Source: CAVQCA01 sp963710815 (GTDB taxonomy: Bacteria > Pseudomonadota > Gammaproteobacteria > UBA9214). From it: 15,550 nt of DNA. The notes beneath the pieces were generated by a model that was not told where the DNA came from, searched no databases, and saw only the letters and a list, made by a program, of their open reading frames with translations. Of this stretch, positions 8,624-14,292 are shown one piece after another (position 1 is the first letter of the stretch; each line of letters begins with the position of its first letter). The stretch covers positions 1-15,550 of the forward strand of contig CAVQCA010000034.1 of NCBI GenBank assembly GCA_963710815.1. Reading direction: 5' to 3'. The translations under genes were made by a program, and so were the position numbers.

Positions 8624-10506
8624 TTATGTGCTTCCTCCTGTTCGGCTTCCACCAGTAGCATTGCAGCATTGATCAAACCAGTATGACTAAAGGCCTGTGG
8701 AAAATTACCCAGCGCCATTCCGGACTCCGGGTCTGCTTCCTCGGCGAACAGCCCCAGATCATTACCGTATTCCAGCAATGCATCAAACCGCTTTCGTGCT
8801 GCGGTAATTTCACCCGCCAGCACCAGATATTCTACTGCCCAGAAGCTGGTGATCAAAAAGGCGCCTTCACCGGGTGGGAGAAAATCATCAAAGCCTTCGG
8901 GAAAACGATACAGCAATGCGCCAGCGCCCAGTACTTTCTGGATGCGCTCGTAAGTTGCACGCATTCTCGGATTGGTCGCGTCAATAAAACCATGCCTTGC
9001 CAGCAGTAATATACTGGCATCGACTTGATTGCAGTCAGCAGCGGTAATATAAGTACCGCTCTCATGATCGAAGCAACGTGTTTCAATAAATCCTGCAATA
9101 GCCTCGCGTTCGACCTCAAATTCCCGCCTGGGAATCCGCACAACACCGCTATTGGCCAGTTGTAACAGTCGATCCAGCCCTACCCAGCACATTAATTTGG
9201 AATGCGTGTAGTGGCGCGGTGCATCACGCGCTTCCCATATACCCTGATCAGGGTTGCGCCATTCAGCACAAATCATTTTGCCGAAGCCCAGCAGCAAACG
9301 AGACTCTGAGCGATCGAGTTTTCTGCCACGCAGAACGTATTCATAGGCGGCGGCAATGACTTCACCATAGATATCGAGCTGATGCTGTTCACCTGCCGCA
9401 TTGCCGATTCGCACCGGCAGGGAATCACGATAGCCTGCGAGCCCTGATAATTCGCGTTCATGCAGATGTGTTTCACCATAGACATTATAGGCAACACGTA
9501 ACCGGGGCCAGGTACGTCGTGTTGCATGCAGCATCCAGCCAAGAAAGGCTTCACCTTCAGCGATAAAATCAAGATCGATAAAAGCGCGCAGGGTAAGGCT
9601 GGCATCACGGATCCAGCAATAACGGTAATCCCAGTTGCGAACACCGCCTATTTTGCCCGGCAAGGATGTGCTGGGTCCGGCGATCAGTGCGCCCGATAAA
9701 CCATAGGTCAGCAATTTGAGCGTCAGAATACTGCGCTGCACCTGCGTTTTATAAGGCCCTTCGTAACTTGATTGTTTGACCCATTCCTGCCACCAGTCGA
9801 CTGTTGCCTGCTGGCGTAAGCGACTTTCATCCCCCAGAGGTACGATCACATTAATATTGTGTTGCGTATAACACAGTGAAAAACCGTATTGATCGCCCGC
9901 GTTAACTGCGACCTGTCCGTTCAGGGCAGCACGGTCGTTTGCACATTGCAGCATTACATCTGTGTGAAGATTCAAACTCTGATTTCCGAATTTGCATTGC
10001 CAGCCCAAAGCGCCACGATGCCGAAACCTGACATGCTGCTGGCCATAAGCTGGACGAGGCACAATCTCAATCTGCATGTCAACGCAACCAGCAATACCCT
10101 CCACACTGCGCAATAGTTCTCGTTGCGGTTGCAACTGATTAAGAAATTGCTGACCTATGAGAATCGGTATGCAATCGGTGACCCGCACTTCACCGCTATC
10201 CGTGGTAAAGATCGTTTCCAGTACATTACTGTTTTTGATATAGCGCCGCTTTACACGATAGGGCTGGCAAGGGCGAATACTGAAATGACCGCCAGCATTG
10301 CGATCAAGGATAGTGGCAAAAATACTCTCGCCTGAGAAATAAGGAAGGCATAACCATTCCACGGCTCCATCACGGCTGATCAGGGCCGCGATACGACAAT
10401 CTCCGATCACAGCATAATCATTGATCGCCGGATATTTTTCTGGCGGCAGAGGCCCCTTCACTGAAATAAGATTATCGTTTTCCTTTTTATGTATAGATTG
10501 CATCAT
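8620..10506 (-). CDS. GH15 family glycoside hydrolase (glucoamylase/trehalase type)
   Basis: This 628-residue protein has the standard bacterial GH15 layout. An N-terminal beta-sandwich domain (about 20-240) opens with YPAINDYAVIGDCRIAALIS and DGAVEWLCLP. An (alpha/alpha)6 catalytic barrel follows, with VRNWDYRYCWIRDASLTL (about 289-305), RIGNAAGEQHQLDIYGEV (366-382), GIWEARD (422-428) and THSKLMCWVGLDR. The probable general acid is Glu425 in GIWE and the probable base Glu547 in PPGEGAFLITSFW. There is no signal peptide, so the enzyme is probably cytoplasmic, acting on trehalose or alpha-glucans; substrate cannot be fixed by sequence. Two consecutive ATGs begin the frame at 10506 with only a weak GGAT upstream. 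The stop overlaps the membrane-protein start. Base composition is more AT-rich than katG or opgG, suggesting separate acquisition. Confidence 0.93.
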   Translation of the reverse strand: MMQSIHKKENDNLISVKGPLPPEKYPAINDYAVIGDCRIAALISRDGAVEWLCLPYFSGESIFATILDRNAGGHFSIRPCQPYRVKRRYIKNSNVLETIFTTDSGEVRVTDCIPILIGQQFLNQLQPQRELLRSVEGIAGCVDMQIEIVPRPAYGQQHVRFRHRGALGWQCKFGNQSLNLHTDVMLQCANDRAALNGQVAVNAGDQYGFSLCYTQHNINVIVPLGDESRLRQQATVDWWQEWVKQSSYEGPYKTQVQRSILTLKLLTYGLSGALIAGPSTSLPGKIGGVRNWDYRYCWIRDASLTLRAFIDLDFIAEGEAFLGWMLHATRRTWPRLRVAYNVYGETHLHERELSGLAGYRDSLPVRIGNAAGEQHQLDIYGEVIAAAYEYVLRGRKLDRSESRLLLGFGKMICAEWRNPDQGIWEARDAPRHYTHSKLMCWVGLDRLLQLANSGVVRIPRREFEVEREAIAGFIETRCFDHESGTYITAADCNQVDASILLLARHGFIDATNPRMRATYERIQKVLGAGALLYRFPEGFDDFLPPGEGAFLITSFWAVEYLVLAGEITAARKRFDALLEYGNDLGLFAEEADPESGMALGNFPQAFSHTGLINAAMLLVEAEQEEAHK

Positions 10507-10628
10507 GATCCATAACTTGAATGTTTATGCGACAGGTAATAACAATGATAGTTTTTCTGAACCAGATCAATGAAAGGTGAGGTCTGACTATATAGATATC
10601 GTTAATAAGCTTCATCAGGTGATGAGGT
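10507..10628. other. Region upstream of the GH15 operon, promoter not resolved
   Basis: AT-rich segment that must hold the GH15 promoter unless it lies further right. On the minus strand a TATCAT hexamer follows TTCATT by 18 bases, roughly 50-60 bases before the ATG. The match is only moderate, so it is not called as a promoter. Confidence 0.3.
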
Positions 10629-11232
10629 GACAATGCTGAGAAGACCCCCTGTGGTCCGCATTTATTCCCCGAACGCGCGTTTACCCTTATTTCAGATTGA
10701 AGTTTAGCAAAAGATTCAGGAATCGGTGTACGCTAACCACATCGGATACGTTTCCCGCATCAGCAGCTTATTAGTTGAGCTTGCCCTTCTCGTACGGGCG
10801 CTGTTCACCGACGGCACGCATTTCATTTCCTTACTTGCACGATCCCGATCAGCCTTGGCTGCTGAGAATCTTTTTCTCCGAAAACAACTCGCTTTCTACC
10901 ATGAGCGCAAAATCCAACCACAACGCTTTGACAACGCGTCGCGATTCATGCTGGTGCTACTCTCACAGTGTTTCGCATGGAAAGAGGCCCTGGTGAATGT
11001 CACGCCTAAGACTTTCATCGGGTGGCACCGCGCGGGCTTTCGCCTGTTCTGGCGCCGGAAGTCACGGCCAGGCCGGCCACGAATACCTGCCGAACTGCGC
11101 ACGCTTATCCGTGAAATGGCTTTGAGTAATGTGTCCTGGGGTGAGGAACGCATTACCAACGAGTTGCTCCTCAAACTTGGGATTCGAGTATCGCCCCGCA
11201 CGGTACGCAAGTACATGCCGAAACGCACACGC
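10629..11232 (+). mobile_element. Truncated transposase N-terminus, second IS type
   Basis: A frame starting at GTG 10726 encodes ALAAENLFLRKQLAFYHERK, then a domain with TPKTFIGWHRAGFRLFW, KSRPGRPRIPAELRTLIREM, SWGEERITNELLLKLGI and VSPRTVRKYMPKR. This is the helix-turn-helix half of an integrase-core transposase, different from the one at 7570. Family homology stops at KYMPKR (about 11232), just before the DDE core would begin; the frame continues 28 codons into unrelated sequence. The preceding 100 bases, including GACCCCCTGTGGTCCGC, look like the element's 5' end, so its left limit is put near 10629. This is an inactive remnant. Confidence 0.75.
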
Positions 11233-11255
11233 GGACAACCCCGAAGTCCCAAGGC

Positions 11256-11390
11256 CAACAGCCACAGCCCGCGCGGAACTTTGTCGTGTATGCCGGCGAG
11301 GAACGCTACCCGGTAACTGAGGGTGCGGAGGCCATCGGGATCACCGATATGGTCCGGGAAGTTTGTCGCCGCGCCGGAGGCAAGAAGTGA
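11256..11390 (+). pseudogene. C-terminal remnant of an ATPase-like protein
   Basis: Immediately after the transposase homology ends, another frame becomes protein-like and runs to TGA 11388-11390. It includes ARNFVVYAGEERYPVTEGAE and ends in GGKK. The VVYAGEERYP pattern resembles the C-terminal end of DUF4143-type AAA ATPases, by recall only. There is no start codon or N-terminus, so the transposase insertion or a later deletion removed the rest. It marks the sequence that lay at the target before rearrangement. Confidence 0.4.
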
Positions 11391-11482
11391 TGGCTGGGAC
11401 GGAACTGCAGCAGATGACGCTACGATTTCACTACGCTAGAAAAGCAAATGGCTCACACCGAGATGTAAGCCCTTGAGAAATA
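11391..11482. other. Short spacer between ATPase remnant and tRNA-Arg scar
   Basis: About 90 bases without a supported gene. The tRNA-Arg scar follows directly, so an element boundary lies at or near 11483. Confidence 0.3.
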
Positions 11483-11527
11483 TGGCGCGCCCGGTGAGAT
11501 TCGAACTCCCGACCGTCTGGTTCGTAG
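11483..11527 (-). other. 3' half of tRNA-Arg(ACG), probable integration (att) scar
   Basis: On the minus strand the sequence runs from the anticodon loop CTACGAA (11527-11521) through stem strand CCAGA, variable loop, T arm with AGTTCGAATCT, acceptor strand CGGGCGC, discriminator G and encoded CCA. The 5' half is missing; the bases before the loop do not provide the pairing strand TCTGG. As with tRNA-Pro at 3704, the boundary lies at the anticodon loop, the classic crossover point of tRNA-targeting tyrosine integrases. It is read as the end of an integrated element, not a working tRNA. Confidence 0.83.
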
Positions 11528-11600
11528 TTAGCAGTACAATCTCTATGATATTGTTTTTCAGTATAAATTACTGGAACGCTCGTTGCCCATTTTGCCTAAC

Positions 11601-11643
11601 AATGCAGGACGATGCACAACCGAATCCCGCAAAACTCCCGCAA
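11601..11643. repeat. Integrase arm-site-like repeats beside the tRNA-Arg scar
   Basis: TCCCGCAA occurs at 11625-11632 and 11636-11643, two copies 11 bases apart, about one helical turn. Just before them, ATGCAGGACGATGCACAAC (11602-11620) closely matches TGCAGGACAATGCATAAC beside the tRNA-Pro scar. Spacing and repetition fit arm-type integrase binding sites; the integrase gene itself is absent here. Confidence 0.5.
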
Positions 11644-11689
11644 GCCACGAATACCAGATCGAATGCCATAAATCTAGCAGAATAGGATG

Positions 11690-11707
11690 GACTCTCCAAG
11701 GGGAGTC
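11690..11707. repeat. 18-base hairpin
   Basis: GACTCTCC (11690-11697) and GGGGAGTC (11700-11707) pair over eight positions, one being G-T, around a two-base AA loop. It sits between the tRNA-Arg scar and ccdAB. No T-run follows; role unknown. Confidence 0.4.
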
Positions 11708-11752
11708 GACCTCCTCACCGGTGACATGCAACTTCAGAAACATTAAATATTC

Positions 11753-11777
11753 AAATACAACTCAATAAGTTGTATTT
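11753..11777. repeat. Perfect 10-base inverted repeat upstream of ccdAB
   Basis: AAATACAACT (11753-11762) and AGTTGTATTT (11768-11777) flank a five-base CAATA loop. It lies 35 bases upstream of the ccdAB -35 hexamer. It could insulate the operon from upstream transcription, since an A-run and a T-run bracket the stem in both directions, or serve as a protein site. Confidence 0.5.
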
Positions 11778-11811
11778 AAGGGCTCTGAAACTGCATTATC
11801 ATTCTTCGATC

Positions 11812-11840
11812 TTGACGCGCATGGCATATGCACATATTAT
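11812..11840 (+). promoter_or_regulatory. ccdAB promoter with overlapping operator-like repeats
   Basis: TTGACG (11812-11817) and TATTAT (11835-11840) are separated by exactly 17 bases, a near-consensus sigma70 promoter ending 43 bases before the ccdA ATG. The spacer holds the palindrome GCATATGC (11824-11831), and GCGCAT occurs at 11817 and 11843. Type II TA operons are normally autorepressed by the antitoxin and the complex, so these repeats are candidate CcdA/CcdAB operators. Confidence 0.75.
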
Positions 11841-11883
11841 TTGCGCATACTCTATACGAAACTGATATTGGTTCCAGGTTCCG

Positions 11884-12129
11884 ATGAGCAATTTCTACAA
11901 CACCAATGCCCCCAAAAAAGCAGCGAATGTCAGCATCAACAGCGACCTGTTGCAGCAAGCCAAAGTCCTGAAGATCAATCTGTCCGCCACCCTTGAAGAT
12001 GAACTCGCTTCCCTGATCAGGCAGAAACGACGCGCGCAATGGCTGGCTGAGAACCGGCCTGCTTTGGACGACTATAACGCCTTTGTCGAGAAGCACGGTA
12101 CCTTCAGCGATGGGCTGCGTCAGTTCTGA
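11884..12129 (+). CDS. ccdA: Type II antitoxin CcdA
   Basis: CcdA-family antitoxin, 81 residues. The N-terminal half (KKAANVSINSDLLQQAKVLK) is the ribbon-helix-helix DNA-binding part. The C-terminal half, with RAQWLAENRPALDDYNAFVE and GTFSDGLRQF, is the flexible segment that wraps and neutralises CcdB. Its length is close to plasmid F CcdA (72). It starts at ATG 11884 behind a well-placed promoter; its ribosome-binding site is weak (AGG). The stop overlaps the toxin start by one base (TGATG), which enforces coupled translation. The labile antitoxin would also repress the operon by binding the promoter repeats. Confidence 0.93.
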   Translation: MSNFYNTNAPKKAANVSINSDLLQQAKVLKINLSATLEDELASLIRQKRRAQWLAENRPALDDYNAFVEKHGTFSDGLRQF

Positions 12130-12443
12130 TGGCCCAGTTTGATGTTTGCCTGAATCCAAACCCCGACAGCGCGCCCGCTGTTCCTTATCTACTGGAAGTC
12201 CAATCAGACCTGTTGGAACCCGTCAGCACACGCGTCGTCGTTCCTCTCGCGTTGCTGTCCGAACGCGGTCAACCAGCCAAGCACCTCAACCCACAGTTCG
12301 AAATCGAAGGTGTTCAGGTGGTAATGGTCACAGAGCAGATCGCTGGAATTCCGAAACGCGCCCTGGGTAAAAGGGTGCTGTCGCTAGCGGTACAACGGGA
12401 TCAGGTCATGGATGCGATCGACTTCCTGTTCAGGGGTTTCTGA
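12129..12443 (+). CDS. ccdB: Type II toxin CcdB, DNA gyrase poison
   Basis: CcdB-family toxin, 104 residues versus 101 in plasmid F. Recognisable blocks are an N-terminal MAQFDVCLNP, VPYLLEVQSDLLEP, STRVVVPLALLSE, and a C-terminal helix DQVMDAIDFLFRGF. CcdB traps DNA gyrase on cleaved DNA via GyrA. In F CcdB the last three residues, Trp-Gly-Ile, are critical for poisoning; here they are Arg-Gly-Phe. Chromosomal homologues vary at this position, so activity is likely but not assured. The frame is complete and undamaged, in contrast to the decayed neighbours, consistent with selection on an addiction module. It lies next to the tRNA-Arg att scar, so it was probably cargo of that element. Confidence 0.92.
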   Translation: MAQFDVCLNPNPDSAPAVPYLLEVQSDLLEPVSTRVVVPLALLSERGQPAKHLNPQFEIEGVQVVMVTEQIAGIPKRALGKRVLSLAVQRDQVMDAIDFLFRGF

Positions 12444-12460
12444 AACGGTAGCATATTCCC

Positions 12461-12499
12461 TCAGCTAAAGCTGACCGGCTAAAGCCGGTGGTTTAAACC
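12461..12499. repeat. Tandem hairpins with TAAA loops plus a palindrome behind ccdB
   Basis: Two adjacent stems share the loop TAAA: TCAGC/GCTGA (12461-12474) and CCGGC/GCCGG (12475-12488). The ten-base palindrome GGTTTAAACC (12490-12499) follows at once. Such subterminal hairpins followed by a short conserved tail are typical of IS200/IS605-family ends; no tnpA or tnpB is present. It may also end the ccdAB transcript. Confidence 0.5.
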
Positions 12500-12804
12500 T
12501 TATGATCGACAATTAAACAGGCGGACTCCAGAACCTCAATCAACCCGGTATCACAACGCCCGTGTGATGCAATTAATGGAACGTGTACTTTCAAGCCGCT
12601 TCACGATGGTAGTAATTGAGCATACCGACAAGGCGTTCGCGGCATTGAATTGGCTCATCGATTGAACTGACCGTGGCAAGTGGTTCCAGCAATCGATTCC
12701 CTGTACCCTGATGATTACGTTCGGTGTGATGTTGTGCAACATATTGCCCGTAGCAGCCTGAGGATCAATTCGCCATACACAAACATGCAAGTTAATCTAT
12801 CAAC
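12500..12804 (+). other. Gap between ccdAB and mobB with a decayed coding-like remnant
   Basis: No intact gene. One plus-strand frame reads protein-like from about 12556 to 12780, with RVLSSRFTMVVIEHTDKAF, a TGA at the AALNWLID junction, then SIPCTLMITFGVMLCNILPV before another stop. It vaguely recalls short, often mis-annotated sequences linked to insertion elements, but I cannot name it. The reverse-strand 79-codon frame looks like a chance shadow. The mobB promoter should lie near the right end; none is convincing. Confidence 0.25.
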
Positions 12805-13326
12805 ATGCAGCACCTGAAACCGGTACTCGGTTTTTCCGCCTTCAGCGGCACCGGCAAGACTACCCTGCTGAAACAGCTGATTCCGCTGCTGGCGCAACGG
12901 GGTGTGCATGCGGGCGTCATCAAGCATGCCCACCACAACTTCGACATCGACAAACCAGGCAAGGACAGTTACGAACTGCGCAAGGCGGGCGCGCGGCAGG
13001 TACTGGCAGCCTCGGACAGACGCTGGGCGCTGATGACGGAGAACGAGCCAGTTGCCGACCCGAAGCTGGATGATTTGATCGCTCTGCTGGATCCGGAGCG
13101 CATCGATCTGGTGCTCGTCGAGGGTTTCAAGCAGGTACCTTTTACGCGCATAGAACTGCACCGGCCGTCACTGGGCCATCCGCTGCTGTATCCGGATGAC
13201 GACAACATCATCGCGGTGGCTGCCGATGCCATACTCGATACAGGAGACCTGCCACTGCTCGACATAAACGATGCCGCGGAGGTGACGGAATTTATTTTAT
13301 CCTGGTTAACAACGCCGTCACCATAG
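12805..13326 (+). CDS. mobB: Molybdopterin-guanine dinucleotide biosynthesis protein MobB
   Basis: A 173-residue P-loop GTP-binding protein. MobB assists MobA in attaching GMP to molybdopterin to form the bis-MGD cofactor of molybdoenzymes such as nitrate reductase and formate dehydrogenase. The Walker A loop is at residues 9-20 (GFSAFSGTGKTT). VIKHAHHNFDIDKPGKDSY and ARQVLAASDRRWALM are characteristic MobB blocks, and LVLVEGFK is the conserved Walker B-like segment near residue 111. It starts at ATG 12805 without a strong ribosome-binding site. MobA and other moa/moe genes are not in the window, so it is an orphan here between a TA operon and a transposase remnant. The frame is intact. Confidence 0.93.
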   Translation: MQHLKPVLGFSAFSGTGKTTLLKQLIPLLAQRGVHAGVIKHAHHNFDIDKPGKDSYELRKAGARQVLAASDRRWALMTENEPVADPKLDDLIALLDPERIDLVLVEGFKQVPFTRIELHRPSLGHPLLYPDDDNIIAVAADAILDTGDLPLLDINDAAEVTEFILSWLTTPSP

Positions 13327-13350
13327 CGGGCTAGCCACTCCTAGGCGAAT

Positions 13351-13362
13351 TGATAATTATCA
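13351..13362. repeat. 12-base AT-rich palindrome downstream of mobB
   Basis: TGATAATTATCA is perfectly self-complementary and lies 25 bases past the mobB stop. It contains GATAAT and ATTATC elements seen in Fur boxes, but the second core is missing and no promoter follows, so a Fur site is not claimed. Confidence 0.3.
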
Positions 13363-13387
13363 CCTGAAAACGACAACTTAGACAGAC

Positions 13388-14066
13388 TTGTTCTTAAGCT
13401 GTCTTAGAATCGCCCAACAAATCAATAAAGCATTTGCTATAGATATTAACAAGGACCTGGTCCGGCGTGTCCTCGCCAAACACTACCGCCCAACGCCCGA
13501 TGACATCGGACCGTCATGGCTGACCTTCATCGGGCACGCGAAGGACAGCCTCTGGAGTATTGATCTCTTTCGTTGCGAGTCCATTTTACTCAACACCCAC
13601 TGGGTGCTCGTGGTCATGGACCAATTCACGCGGCGCATCATTGGCTTTGGTGTACATGCAGGGGATATCGATGGTGTCGCCCTCTGTCGGATGTTCAACA
13701 CCGCCATCTCAACCAGGTGTGTGCCGAAATATATCAGCACTGACAACGACCCACTATTCCTATATCACCAATGGCAAGCGAACCTGAGAGTTCTTAGTGC
13801 AGATGAGATCAAGGCCGTTCCGTATATGCCTATATCGCACCCCTTCATTGAGCGACTCATCGGAACTGTTCGCCGTGAATATCTTGATCACACCCTCTTT
13901 TGGAATGCTAAGAACCTTGAGCGAAAACCCGCAGAATTCAGGCAATACTACAAACAAGAACGGGTCCATTAATCGTTAGGTGGAGATACACCAGCGGTGC
14001 TTAGCGGCAATCCTCTACCTCTGCGCGCAAATCTCTGCAACTATTCATGGCTATCACATTGCAATG
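13388..14066 (+). pseudogene. DD35E integrase-core transposase remnant, 5'-truncated with in-frame stop
   Basis: The fragment begins at RIAQQINKAF (about 13400), inside the region before the catalytic core. It continues with RRVLAKHYRP, GPSWLTFIGHAKDSLWSIDLFRC, VLVVMDQFTRRIIGFGVHAG, YISTDNDPLF and HPFIERLIGTVRREYLD. Catalytic residues, counted from 13388, are Asp59, Asp119 and Glu155; the last two are separated by exactly 35 residues. A TAA at 13970-13972 interrupts QERVH where the family continues with Arg-Ser-Leu. The same frame then resumes with SLGGDTPAVL and ends at SWLSHCN, near 14066, where a palindrome marks the junction with an integrase fragment. About 130 N-terminal residues are missing. 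It is a third transposase type, distinct from 7570 and 10629, and not functional. Confidence 0.85.
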
Positions 14067-14069
14067 TGA
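14054..14069. repeat. 16-base perfect palindrome at a remnant junction
   Basis: TCACATTGCAATGTGA is perfectly self-complementary. It lies exactly where transposase homology ends and about 30 bases before the tyrosine-recombinase fragment starts. It may be a recombination scar, a protein site or chance; no role is assigned. Confidence 0.4.
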
Positions 14070-14100
14070 CTCTTTCATACGCCAATCGCTGCATGAATAG

Positions 14101-14214
14101 GTATTCGCCAAGGACACGGTCGTCAAGGCGAACAACCATGCCTGGAGAAAGGCGCTGGTGCGGGTGGGTACCAGCAACTGTCGCCGGCATGTACTGCGGC
14201 ACTTTTGCCGGTTG
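14101..14214 (+). pseudogene. Tyrosine recombinase (phage-type integrase) C-terminal fragment
   Basis: One frame reads VFAKDTVVKANNHAWRKALV, then RVGTSNCRRHVLRHFCRL. It matches the part of phage-type integrases that leads into box II, usually NxxAWRKALKRAGI then WHDLRHT. The HxxR pair is present as His30 and Arg33 of the fragment; the second conserved Arg-proximal segment and the Tyr nucleophile are missing. The residue before His is Arg instead of the usual Trp-like aromatic, and RAGI-like text has drifted, so decay is advanced. No N-terminal part is found. It is consistent with a past integrase-bearing element at this locus. Confidence 0.65.
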
Positions 14215-14280
14215 ACCATGCAAGAAAAAATAGTGTTTACTCGTCCTATACTTTCAGGTTGCCGTCAACAATAAGATTTA

Positions 14281-14287
14281 GAGGGAG
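14281..14287 (+). promoter_or_regulatory. Shine-Dalgarno of the exported protein gene
   Basis: GAGGGAG lies five bases before the ATG at 14293 and fixes that start. A TATACT hexamer at 14247-14252 could be a -10 element, but no good -35 is found 16-18 bases upstream. Confidence 0.7.
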
Positions 14288-14292
14288 TTCGC

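Noticed and set aside
11483..11527. Functional tRNA-Arg gene
   Set aside because: Only the 3' half is present; upstream bases do not pair with the acceptor or anticodon stems.
12551..12790. 79-codon minus-strand frame left of mobB
   Set aside because: No start signal or recognisable motif; the opposite strand reads more protein-like, though broken.
13351..13362. Fur box at TGATAATTATCA
   Set aside because: Only a 12-base palindrome; the 19-base Fur pattern needs a further core and there is no promoter or iron gene nearby.
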